From positions 1 through 7,238 of the forward strand of contig PXDM01000255.1 of the NCBI GenBank assembly GCA_003565055.1: a DNA stretch of 7,238 bases, in the 5' to 3' direction. Every line of letters begins with the position of its first letter. The stretch's first letter is position 1. Position numbers and translations under genes: made by a program. The notes under the pieces were generated by a model that was not told the origin of the DNA, did no database searches, and saw only the letters and a program-made list of their open reading frames with translations. Shown here piece by piece: positions 1-6,763 of this stretch. The DNA comes from Paracoccaceae bacterium. Lineage in GTDB: Bacteria; Pseudomonadota; Alphaproteobacteria; Rhodobacterales; Rhodobacteraceae.

Positions 1-1383
1 CCGGGCACCACAGGCAAGCCCAAGGGCGTGGTGCTGAGCAATCGCAACATCATCGTGACGTCGAAAAATTCCTCCGAGTTTGACAATCTGCGCCCCGGTG
101 ACGAGATTCTTGCATATTTGCCAATGGCTTGGGTCGGGGACTTCATCTTCGCGATCGGGCAGGCCTATTGGACGGGATTTTGTGTGAATTGCCCGGAATC
201 GGCCCAGACGATGCTAACCGACCTGCGCGAAATCGGGCCGACCTATTATTTCGCGCCGCCCCGGATCTTCGAGACGATGCTGACCACCGTTATGATCCGG
301 ATGGAGGATGCCTCGCCGCTCAAGCGCAAGTTGTTCCATCATTTCATGGGTTTCGCGCGCGACGTTGGGCCAAAACTTCTGGATGGAAAGCCGGTAAGCA
401 TGGGTGCGCGGCTGAAATACACTCTGGGCAATCTGCTGGTCTACGGCCCGCTGAAAGACACGCTCGGGCTGCGCCGCATCCGCGTCGCCTATACGGCGGG
501 TGAGGCGATCGGGCCGGAGATTTTCGATTTCTATCGCTCGCTCGGGATCAACCTCAAGCAACTCTACGGCCAGACTGAAGCAGGCGTTTTCATCACGCAG
601 CAGCCCGATGGCGAAGTTCGCTCGGATACTGTCGGCGTGCCGTCGCCGGGCGTCGAGGTGCGGATCGCAGAGAGCGGTGAAGTCTTTTATCGCTCGCCCG
701 GCACATTTGTTGAATATTACAAAAACGCCGAGAGCACGGCCTCAACCAAGGATGCCGAGGGCTGGGTGGCGACGGGCGATGCTGGCTTCTTCGAGGAAGC
801 GACCGGCCATCTGCGGATCATCGACCGCGCCAAGGATGTGGGCAAGATGGCCGACGGCGGCATGTTCGCGCCCAAATATGTCGAGAACAAGCTGAAATTC
901 TTCCCGAATATTCTGGAGTCGGTGGTCTTCGGCAATGGGCGCGACCGCTGTGTGGCCTTCATCAATATCGACCTCGGCGCGGTGGGCTCTTGGGCGGAGC
1001 GCAACAATATCGCCTATTCCAGCTATCAGGAGCTTGCAGGGCTGAAACCTGTGCTCGACACGATCCAGTCCCATGTCGAGCAGGTCAATGAAAGCGTCGC
1101 GCAGGATACGATGCTGTCGGGTTGCCAGATCCATCGCTTTCTGGTGCTGCACAAGGAGTTGGACGCCGATGATGGCGAGATGACCCGCACGCGCAAGGTG
1201 CGCCGCCGGATCGTCGAAGAGAAATATGCCGATCTGATCGACGCGCTCTATGGCGGCAAGGACGAGATTTATACAGAGACCGAAGTGACCTATGAGGACG
1301 GGCGCAAGGGCAAGCTGAAGGCCACGCTGGAGATCCGTGATGCGCGGGTTTTCGGCGCACAGACCATGATGGCTGCGCAATGA
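1..1383 (+). CDS. AMP-forming long-chain acyl-CoA synthetase, C-terminal part (5' end off the window)
   Basis: This enzyme of the ANL adenylating superfamily activates a carboxylic acid with ATP to an acyl-adenylate and transfers it to coenzyme A. The frame is open from base 1, and the first residues, PGTTGKPKG, are the phosphate-binding loop, so the true start lies upstream; the GTG at 28 is internal. Of 460 visible residues, the YGQTE adenine-binding motif is at 189-193, the TGD ribose-binding motif at 258-260, the DRAKD hinge at 275-279 and the probable catalytic lysine, in TRTRKVRR, at 399. The sequence after the hinge and the lysine context resemble long-chain (FadD15-like) synthetases more than acetyl-CoA synthetases. 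Roughly 150-200 N-terminal residues should be missing. The stop TGA overlaps an ATG at 1380, but the next gene probably starts at 1497. The neighbouring ABC importer suggests that it activates the imported acid. Family is secure; substrate is unknown. Confidence 0.93.
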   Translation, partial: PGTTGKPKGVVLSNRNIIVTSKNSSEFDNLRPGDEILAYLPMAWVGDFIFAIGQAYWTGFCVNCPESAQTMLTDLREIGPTYYFAPPRIFETMLTTVMIRMEDASPLKRKLFHHFMGFARDVGPKLLDGKPVSMGARLKYTLGNLLVYGPLKDTLGLRRIRVAYTAGEAIGPEIFDFYRSLGINLKQLYGQTEAGVFITQQPDGEVRSDTVGVPSPGVEVRIAESGEVFYRSPGTFVEYYKNAESTASTKDAEGWVATGDAGFFEEATGHLRIIDRAKDVGKMADGGMFAPKYVENKLKFFPNILESVVFGNGRDRCVAFINIDLGAVGSWAERNNIAYSSYQELAGLKPVLDTIQSHVEQVNESVAQDTMLSGCQIHRFLVLHKELDADDGEMTRTRKVRRRIVEEKYADLIDALYGGKDEIYTETEVTYEDGRKGKLKATLEIRDARVFGAQTMMAAQ

Positions 1384-1480
1384 AACATTGGCGGGGCAGC
1401 AGCGCGGCGGGAGCGGGTTGCGAAACCCTTGCGGCGCGGCCATTCTTCGCGGCACTGCCTGATCAGGGCAGCGTTGACGC

Positions 1481-1490
1481 AAGGACAGGA
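1481..1490 (+). promoter_or_regulatory. Ribosome binding site deciding the methyltransferase start
   Basis: The run AAGGACAGGA holds two purine-rich anti-16S matches; the second, AGGA at 1487-1490, sits six bases before the ATG at 1497. The in-frame ATG at 1380 has no comparable site, and its extra 39 residues are low-complexity and unlike a methyltransferase N-terminus. This favours 1497. Confidence 0.65.
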
Positions 1491-1496
1491 TGCCCG

Positions 1497-2426
1497 ATGG
1501 AACACATCCGCACTGCCGGTCTGATTTGCCCCGATTGCCACAGCTCGCTCGACAGCCCGGAGCGCTGTGCGGCTTGCGGTCTGGAGTTTCCGTTGCACGG
1601 GACGATCCGCAAGCTCATGGCGCAGCGGCCGCGTGATGTGACGCTCACTTACCGCCCGACAGACCCGATCCTGCCCGCTGAGGATGTGATGCGCTTTCCC
1701 GCGCGCTCGGGGCAGAGCCGCGGGTCGGTCTATCACCTTGATCGCGCGCATGCCGAGGTCCTGGCGGCACTGCCTGCTGGCAGCCGAATTCTGGAGGTTG
1801 GCTGCGGCGGCGGGCAGATGCGTGCCTGGGCGCAGGCGCAGGGGCTGGACTATGTCGGCATAGATGTGGCCAGCGACCGCGTGCATGACTGGCTGCGCGA
1901 ACATGGCGGCCCGGATTTCTACGCCGACGCACATGCGCTGCCGTTTGAGGATGCGCGGTTCGATGCGGTCTATGCCTCGGCTGTCTGGGAGCATCTGGCG
2001 CTGCCAGCGCTCGCGACGCAAGAAGCGCTGCGCGTGCTGAAACCGGGCGGCGTGATGCTGGGCTCAATGTCCTTTCTGGAGCCGTGGCATGATGCCAGCC
2101 AGACCCATATGACGCCTGCGGGTGTTGACCGGATGCTGCGGCTTGCAGGTTTTGCGCCGCGCCTGATCTGGCCGGAAATCCGTTGGTCGGGATTCCGCGC
2201 AATCATGGAGATGGGCAACAAGGTCACGCGGTTTTTGCGTGGGCTGAGTTGGCTGATTTATGGCGTCTATCTTGCGCCGAAAGTGGCGCAACATCTGATC
2301 CGCGCGCGCCGCTGGCCGGCTTGGGATGATCTCTATCATCCGGTCGCCAATATCGCCGGGGCGGTGGCCTGGATCGCAGATAAACCGGGACCGGCGCAAG
2401 CCATGCGCCCGGAGGGAGGAAAGTGA
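1497..2426 (+). CDS. Class I SAM-dependent methyltransferase with N-terminal zinc-ribbon-like segment
   Basis: This 309-residue protein probably transfers a methyl group from S-adenosylmethionine to an unknown acceptor. An N-terminal CPDC (residues 11-14) and CAAC (24-27) form a Cys4 knuckle that looks zinc-binding. The Rossmann methyltransferase core follows: motif I ILEVGCGGG at 98-106, the acidic strand-2 end GID at 121-123, DAHALPF at 144-150, FDAVYASAVWEHL at 155-167, then LRVLKPGGVML. This is the Methyltransf_11 pattern. The C-terminal third has a hydrophobic stretch around LSWLIYGVYLAP that may lie on the membrane. The frame is open back to an ATG at 1380 overlapping the upstream stop, but 1497 has the ribosome binding site. 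Its last codons contain the ribosome binding site of livG, so it is probably co-transcribed with the importer. Similar Cys4-plus-methyltransferase proteins often occur in glycan or small-molecule pathways; no acceptor can be deduced here. Confidence 0.85.
   Translation: MEHIRTAGLICPDCHSSLDSPERCAACGLEFPLHGTIRKLMAQRPRDVTLTYRPTDPILPAEDVMRFPARSGQSRGSVYHLDRAHAEVLAALPAGSRILEVGCGGGQMRAWAQAQGLDYVGIDVASDRVHDWLREHGGPDFYADAHALPFEDARFDAVYASAVWEHLALPALATQEALRVLKPGGVMLGSMSFLEPWHDASQTHMTPAGVDRMLRLAGFAPRLIWPEIRWSGFRAIMEMGNKVTRFLRGLSWLIYGVYLAPKVAQHLIRARRWPAWDDLYHPVANIAGAVAWIADKPGPAQAMRPEGGK
2411..2420 (+). promoter_or_regulatory. Ribosome binding site of livG inside the methyltransferase gene
   Basis: GGAGGGAGGA lies in the last codons of the methyltransferase gene, nine bases before the ATG at 2430. 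It supports the first ATG of livG over the internal Met at residue 26, and ties translation of the two genes together. Confidence 0.7.
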
Positions 2427-2429
2427 CAC

Positions 2430-3263
2430 ATGCTTGATACGCAGGCCAATGTGCCAGATGAGGGCTATGTCACGCCGGACGGTCGCAAGATCGGCGGGGT
2501 GGCGATGGAGATGCGCAATATCACCCTGCGCTTTGGCGGCGTGGTCGCGATCAAGGATATCAGTTTCGACATCCGCTGGGGTGAGATCCGGGCGATCATC
2601 GGGCCGAACGGGGCGGGAAAATCCTCGATGCTCAACGTGATTTCCGGCTTCTACAACCCACAGGAAGGCGAGGTGATCTACAAGGGCTATCGCCGCCCCA
2701 AGATGCGCCCCTATCAGGTCGCGCGCACGGGCATCGCGCGGACCTTCCAGAACATCGCTTTGTTCGAGGGCATGTCGGTGCTCGACAATATCATGACGGG
2801 CCGCTTGCACCACATGAAGGCCAATCTCTTCCAGCAGGCGCTGTGGTGGGGCAAGGCGAGCCGCGAAGAAGACGAGAACCGCGCGCAGGTCGAGAAGATC
2901 ATCGACTTTCTGGAAATCCAGCATATCCGCAAGACGCCTGTGGCGCGGCTGCCTTACGGGCTCAAGAAACGGGTGGAGCTGGCGCGCGCGCTGGCCGCCG
3001 AGCCGTCGATCCTGCTCTTGGACGAGCCCATGGCGGGCATGAATGTCGAGGAGAAGGAGGACATGTGCCGCTTCATCCTCGATGTGAATGACGAGTTTGG
3101 CACGACCACTGTGCTGATCGAGCACGATATGGGCGTGGTCATGGATCTCTCGGACCGTGTGGTGGTCATGGATTACGGCAAGAAGATCGGCGACGGCACG
3201 CCCGATGAAGTCCGCAACAATGAAGAGGTCATCAAGGCCTATCTGGGGGTGGCCCATGAGTGA
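2430..3263 (+). CDS. livG: ABC importer ATP-binding protein, LivG type
   Basis: This is one of the two cytoplasmic ATPases that power the HAAT-family importer encoded downstream. In its 277 residues the Walker A motif GPNGAGKSS is at 58-66, the Q-loop glutamine at 107 in RTFQN, Walker B ILLLDEP at 194-200 and the switch histidine at 232 in IEHDMG. The insert between Q-loop and signature, residues about 125-150, and the ending TPDEVRNNEEVIKAYLG are typical of LivG. The signature reads LPYGLKKRVELARAL at 174-188: proline replaces the serine of LSGGQ and leucine the glutamine. The first 25 residues precede the usual fold start but are supported by a good ribosome binding site. The gene starts three bases after the methyltransferase stop. 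Its partners are LivH, LivM and LivF. The family is clear, but the substrate need not be an amino acid. Confidence 0.95.
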   Translation: MLDTQANVPDEGYVTPDGRKIGGVAMEMRNITLRFGGVVAIKDISFDIRWGEIRAIIGPNGAGKSSMLNVISGFYNPQEGEVIYKGYRRPKMRPYQVARTGIARTFQNIALFEGMSVLDNIMTGRLHHMKANLFQQALWWGKASREEDENRAQVEKIIDFLEIQHIRKTPVARLPYGLKKRVELARALAAEPSILLLDEPMAGMNVEEKEDMCRFILDVNDEFGTTTVLIEHDMGVVMDLSDRVVVMDYGKKIGDGTPDEVRNNEEVIKAYLGVAHE

Positions 3264-3289
3264 TGTGATCGACAGACAGGGGGCAAGAC

Positions 3290-4276
3290 ATGCCTGATAC
3301 GCTGCTTTTTGCGATGGAGGCCACGCTGAATGGCCTGACGGCGGGCGTGATGTATGCTCTGGTGGCGCTCGGCTTCGTGCTGATCTTCAAGGCCAGCGGC
3401 ATCTTCAACTTTGCGCAAGGCGTGATGGCGCTCTTTGCCGCGCTGACGCTCGTGGGGCTGCAATCGGGCCAGATCCCCTTTGCGCATCTGATCAACGCGA
3501 TTTTCGGCACGCGGGTGCATTATTTCGGTTGGAACATGCCGACCTTTCTCGCGATCCCGGCGACGGTTCTGGTGATGATCGGGCTTGCGGTGCTGGTCGA
3601 GCGGTTCATCCTCAAGCATCTGGTCAATCAAGAGCCCATCATCCTGTTCATGGCGACGATCGGGCTCGCATATTTCCTCGAAGGGGTCGGCGACATCATG
3701 TGGGGGGCCGAGGTCAAGGCGCTTGACGTGGGCTTGCCCAAGGGGATGTCTGACACGGTGGATGATCTGACCTTCGGCTGGTTCGGATATGGGTTCTATA
3801 TCGACCGGCTTGAGCTTTGGGCGGCAGGAATCGCTGCAATTCTGGTGGCTTCGCTGACGATCTTCTCGCAATACACGAAGCAGGGCCGGGCGCTGCGCGC
3901 AGTGGCCGACGACCATCAGGCAGCGCTCTCCGTGGGCATCTCGCTGCGCTTCATCTGGGTGCTGACATGGTCCATCGCGGGCATTGTGGCGCTGGTCGCG
4001 GGCATCATGTGGGGCTCGAAATCCGGGGTACAATTCTCGCTCTCGCTGATCGCGCTGAAAGCGCTGCCGGTGCTGATCCTGGGCGGCTTCACCTCGATCC
4101 CCGGCGCGATTGTCGGCGGGCTGATCATCGGTGTGGGCGAGAAGCTCTTTGACTTCTTCATGAGCCCGATCATCGGCGGCGCGACCGAAAACTGGTTCGC
4201 CTATATGCTGGCGCTCGTCTTCCTGCTGTTCCGACCGCAAGGGCTGTTCGGCGAACGTATCATCGAGAGGGTGTAG
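3290..4276 (+). CDS. livH: ABC importer permease, LivH type
   Basis: This inner-membrane subunit pairs with LivM to form the transport channel. The 328-residue protein is mostly hydrophobic, with several clear membrane spans, for example about residues 15-33, 83-104, 178-196 and 222-244. LivH hallmarks are GIFNFAQG at 37-44, the cytoplasmic ATPase-coupling loop GRALRAVADDHQAA at 199-212, and KALPVLILGGFTSIPGA from 257. It is somewhat longer than the roughly 290-310 residues common for LivH; the extra length includes a segment near residues 58-82 before the third span and another around 145-175. An AGGGGG ribosome binding site at 3278-3283 sits six bases before the ATG. A 26-base spacer separates it from livG and only two bases separate it from livM, so all three are probably translated from one message. 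Confidence 0.95.
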   Translation: MPDTLLFAMEATLNGLTAGVMYALVALGFVLIFKASGIFNFAQGVMALFAALTLVGLQSGQIPFAHLINAIFGTRVHYFGWNMPTFLAIPATVLVMIGLAVLVERFILKHLVNQEPIILFMATIGLAYFLEGVGDIMWGAEVKALDVGLPKGMSDTVDDLTFGWFGYGFYIDRLELWAAGIAAILVASLTIFSQYTKQGRALRAVADDHQAALSVGISLRFIWVLTWSIAGIVALVAGIMWGSKSGVQFSLSLIALKALPVLILGGFTSIPGAIVGGLIIGVGEKLFDFFMSPIIGGATENWFAYMLALVFLLFRPQGLFGERIIERV

Positions 4277-4278
4277 AG

Positions 4279-5355
4279 ATGCTGTATCGTGAAGCAGGCG
4301 ATTTCAAGACAAGCTATGTCGCCGACAGCCAGACCTTTCCGATCAAGTTCGACCGGTATGGCTACTATTTTCTGCTGGGCTTTGCCTTTCTGCTGATGCC
4401 GCTGGTGATCAATGATTACTGGGCCAATGCAATTGTCGTGCCTTTCCTGATCTACACGATCGCTGCGATTGGCCTGAATATTCTGATCGGCTATTGCGGC
4501 CAGTTGTCACTTGGGACAGGCGGATTCATGGCAGTGGGGGCCTATGGCAGCTACAAGCTGATGACGGCTTTTCCCGAGCTCAACATCATTTTCGTCATCA
4601 TTGCCGCGGGGGTGATCACGGCGGCTGTGGGGGTGCTCTTTGGGCTGCCCAGCCTGCGCATCAAGGGCTTCTATCTGGCCGTGGCAACGCTTGCGGCGCA
4701 GTTTTTCCTGATCTGGCTTTTCACGCGCACAGGCTGGTTCTACAACTACTCGCCCACAGGCATGATCTCGGCGCCCACGCGTGAAGTGTTCGGCTTCCCG
4801 GTCACCGGCCCCCGCGCCTCCGCTGTGTCGATGTACATGATTTGCCTGTGTTTCCTGATCGCAAGCGCCTGGCTCGCGCGCAATCTGACGCGCGGTAGCC
4901 TTGGGCGTCAATGGATGGCCATTCGCGACATGGACATCGCCGCAGAGATTATCGGGGTGAACCCGCTCATGGCCAAGCTCACGGCTTTCGCAGTGTCGAG
5001 CTTCTTCGTCGGAATCGCGGGCGCGCTTCTCTTCACAGTCTATCTCGGCGCGGCAGAGGCGGGTGAGGCTTTCGGCATCGACAAGTCCTTCCTCGTGCTC
5101 TTCATGGTGATCATCGGGGGGCTGGGCTCGATCTTCGGGGCTTTCGCGGGCGCGTTCTTCCTGATCGTAGGGCCTGTGCTGTTGAAGCTCTTGCTTGTCG
5201 ACGGGCTGGGCTGGCCCACGGATCTGGCCGCGCATCTGGAGATCATGATCATCGGCGCGCTGATCCTCGTGTTCCTGATCCTCGAGCCGCATGGGATCGC
5301 TGCGCTCTGGCGCACGATCAAGGAGAAACTCCGGCTCTGGCCCTTCCCCTACTGA
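4279..5355 (+). CDS. livM: ABC importer permease, LivM type
   Basis: This is the second inner-membrane channel subunit, partner of LivH. Its 358 residues include about nine or ten hydrophobic spans. Diagnostic features are GYCGQLSLGTGGF from residue 71, the equivalent of the GYAGQLSLG signature of LivM proteins; the coupling loop QWMAIRDMDIAAEIIGVNP from residue 211, which should contact an ATPase; and IIGGLGSIFGAFAGA late in the protein. A polar N-terminus of about 30 residues, starting MLYREAGDFKTSY, precedes the first span. From recall, that N-terminus is a mark of the HAAT subfamily found next to acyl-CoA synthetases, not of E. coli LivM. A GAGAGGG site at 4265-4271, within the end of livH, gives seven bases of spacing to the ATG. 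Confidence 0.95.
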   Translation: MLYREAGDFKTSYVADSQTFPIKFDRYGYYFLLGFAFLLMPLVINDYWANAIVVPFLIYTIAAIGLNILIGYCGQLSLGTGGFMAVGAYGSYKLMTAFPELNIIFVIIAAGVITAAVGVLFGLPSLRIKGFYLAVATLAAQFFLIWLFTRTGWFYNYSPTGMISAPTREVFGFPVTGPRASAVSMYMICLCFLIASAWLARNLTRGSLGRQWMAIRDMDIAAEIIGVNPLMAKLTAFAVSSFFVGIAGALLFTVYLGAAEAGEAFGIDKSFLVLFMVIIGGLGSIFGAFAGAFFLIVGPVLLKLLLVDGLGWPTDLAAHLEIMIIGALILVFLILEPHGIAALWRTIKEKLRLWPFPY

Positions 5356-5390
5356 GGGCGCATCCGCATTGAAGACTTGTCATCCATATG

Positions 5391-5397
5391 GGAGGAG
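5391..5397 (+). promoter_or_regulatory. Strong ribosome binding site of the solute-binding protein gene
   Basis: GGAGGAG stands seven bases before the ATG at 5405 and is the closest match to the anti-16S sequence in the window. It rules out the longer reading from 5291, which overlaps livM and would put 38 arginine- and serine-rich residues before the signal peptide. It also fits high expression of the binding protein. Confidence 0.8.
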
Positions 5398-5404
5398 AAC
5401 CAAG

Positions 5405-6697
5405 ATGAAGATGACCCGACTGGCCGCGACTCTTGCGGCGACCATGATCGCAGCAGGGCCGGCGCTTGCTGATACGCTGCATTTCCCGAATCTCAGCTAC
5501 CGCACCGGGCCGTTCGCCGCCGGCGGGATTGCCTTCGCGGATGGCTATGCTGATTACTTCACGCTGATCAATGAGCGTGATGGCGGCATCGGCGGCGTGC
5601 CGATCCGCTACTCCGAATGCGAGACCGCGTATAACACCGAACGCGGGGTCGAATGCTACCAGTCGATCCGCAACGACAACCCGCTGGTGTTGCAGCCGCT
5701 CTCGACCGGGATCACCTATCAGTTGATCCCGCGCACGATGGAAGATGGGATCCCGATGCACACGATGGGCTACGGGCGCACCTCTGCCGTCAATGGCGAG
5801 GTGTTCAACTGGACCTTCAACTACCCCGCCAATTACTGGGATGGGGCGAGTGTGATCATCAACTATCTGCTCAGCGAGAATGACAATTCGCTGGAGGGCA
5901 AGAAGATCGCGCTGCTCTATCATAATTCGGCCTATGGTCGCGAACCGATCCCCACGCTGAACACGCTGTCAGAACGCTATGGCTTCGAGCTTGTGACCAT
6001 CGGCGTCGATAGCCCCGGTCAGGAACAGGGCAGTCAATGGCTTCAGATCCGGCGGGAGCGCCCCGATTATGTGGTGATGTGGGGCTGGGGGGTGATGAAT
6101 CCGACCGCCATTCAGGAAGCCGCGAATATCCGTTTCCCGATGGAGAATTTCATCGGTGTCTGGTGGTCCGGCTCGCAGCAGGATGTCCGCCCGGTCGGTT
6201 CGGCAGCGCATGGCTACAAGGCGCTCGCGATGCACGGGACCGGGACGGATTACCCGATCTATGAGGATCTGCAGCGCTATGTGATCGAGCCTGGCAAATA
6301 CGCGGGCACGGGCGATGAAGTGGGCTCAGTGCTCTATTCGCGCGGCATGTATGCGGCGATGCTCGCGGTAGAAGCCGCGAAAGTGGCGCAGGAGATCCAT
6401 GGCGTCGCTGCGATCACGCCTGCGATGATGCGCGACGGCATGGCCAATCTGGAGATCACCGAAGAGCTGATGGCCGAGCTTGGCCTGCCGAATTTCGGCC
6501 CGGCCTTCTCGGTATCCTGCGACAACCACGGTGGCTCGGGTGCTGCGATGATCCAGCAATGGGATGCCAATGCGGGCGAATGGAACCTGATCACCGATTG
6601 GATCGACTCGGATCGTGAACTGATCATGGAAATGGCGACTGCAGACAGCCTCGCCTTTGCGGCGGAAAACAACATGACGCCTGCATGTCTGAACTGA
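5405..6697 (+). CDS. Periplasmic solute-binding protein of a HAAT-type ABC importer
   Basis: This protein captures the substrate in the periplasm and delivers it to LivH/LivM. It has 430 residues. A Sec signal peptide (positive MKMTR, a hydrophobic alanine-rich core, GPALA then DT) should be cut after residue 22. There is no lipobox cysteine, so the mature protein is soluble. The mature sequence has the type 1 periplasmic binding fold seen in LivK-like proteins: a first-lobe motif NLSYRTGPFAAGG at 29-41, a region NERDGGIGGVPIRYSECE at 56-73, and a second-lobe stretch VMWGWGVMNPTAIQEA in the middle. It is longer than E. coli LivK (about 370 residues) and differs at the pocket, which argues against simple leucine binding. 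Four cysteines, 72, 84, 372 and 428, could form two disulfides. The gene follows livM by 49 bases, and a hairpin follows its stop. Confidence 0.93.
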   Translation: MKMTRLAATLAATMIAAGPALADTLHFPNLSYRTGPFAAGGIAFADGYADYFTLINERDGGIGGVPIRYSECETAYNTERGVECYQSIRNDNPLVLQPLSTGITYQLIPRTMEDGIPMHTMGYGRTSAVNGEVFNWTFNYPANYWDGASVIINYLLSENDNSLEGKKIALLYHNSAYGREPIPTLNTLSERYGFELVTIGVDSPGQEQGSQWLQIRRERPDYVVMWGWGVMNPTAIQEAANIRFPMENFIGVWWSGSQQDVRPVGSAAHGYKALAMHGTGTDYPIYEDLQRYVIEPGKYAGTGDEVGSVLYSRGMYAAMLAVEAAKVAQEIHGVAAITPAMMRDGMANLEITEELMAELGLPNFGPAFSVSCDNHGGSGAAMIQQWDANAGEWNLITDWIDSDRELIMEMATADSLAFAAENNMTPACLN

Positions 6698-6706
6698 AAC
6701 CCCGTT

Positions 6707-6731
6707 CGGCCCCGGAATATGTCCGGGGCCG
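6707..6731 (+). terminator. Strong GC hairpin after the binding-protein gene, possible attenuator or mRNA-stabilising structure
   Basis: CGGCCCCGGA at 6707-6716 pairs perfectly with TCCGGGGCCG at 6722-6731 around a five-base ATATG loop, ten bases after the stop of the binding-protein gene. Only a short CTCCTTTGG follows instead of a real T tract, so it is unlikely to be a full intrinsic terminator. It could be a leaky terminator, or a 3' structure protecting the upstream message while livF downstream is expressed less. The hairpin is certain as sequence; the role is inferred. Confidence 0.6.
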
Positions 6732-6763
6732 CTCCTTTGGCCTGACAGCGAAAGCCTGATGCG

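Noticed and set aside
1474..1502. TTGACG at 1474-1479 as a -35 box for the methyltransferase
   Set aside because: A -10 box at normal spacing would fall on the start codon at 1497, and no TATAAT-like sequence is there.
2064..3257. 397-codon open frame on the minus strand opposite the methyltransferase end and livG
   Set aside because: It mirrors two well-supported plus-strand genes in GC-rich DNA, where antisense frames stay open because of codon bias. Its translation is rich in H, R, D and L without any recognisable domain.
3239..4240. 333-codon open frame on the minus strand opposite livH
   Set aside because: The translation is mostly charged (H, R, D, E, Q), as expected for the complement of a membrane protein gene. 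LivH is certain, so this is a shadow.
4507..5292. 261-codon open frame on the minus strand opposite livM
   Set aside because: Same pattern: a highly charged reverse reading of hydrophobic codons, with no motif and no ribosome binding site seen.
5369..5395. Possible promoter before the binding-protein gene (TTGAAG, TTGTCA and CATATG elements)
   Set aside because: No -35/-10 pair has acceptable spacing, and the 49-base gap is fully consistent with an internal operon spacer.
5291..5404. 38-residue N-terminal extension of the binding protein
   Set aside because: It overlaps the end of livM, has no signal-like character, and would bury a good signal peptide. The strong GGAGGAG site points to 5405.
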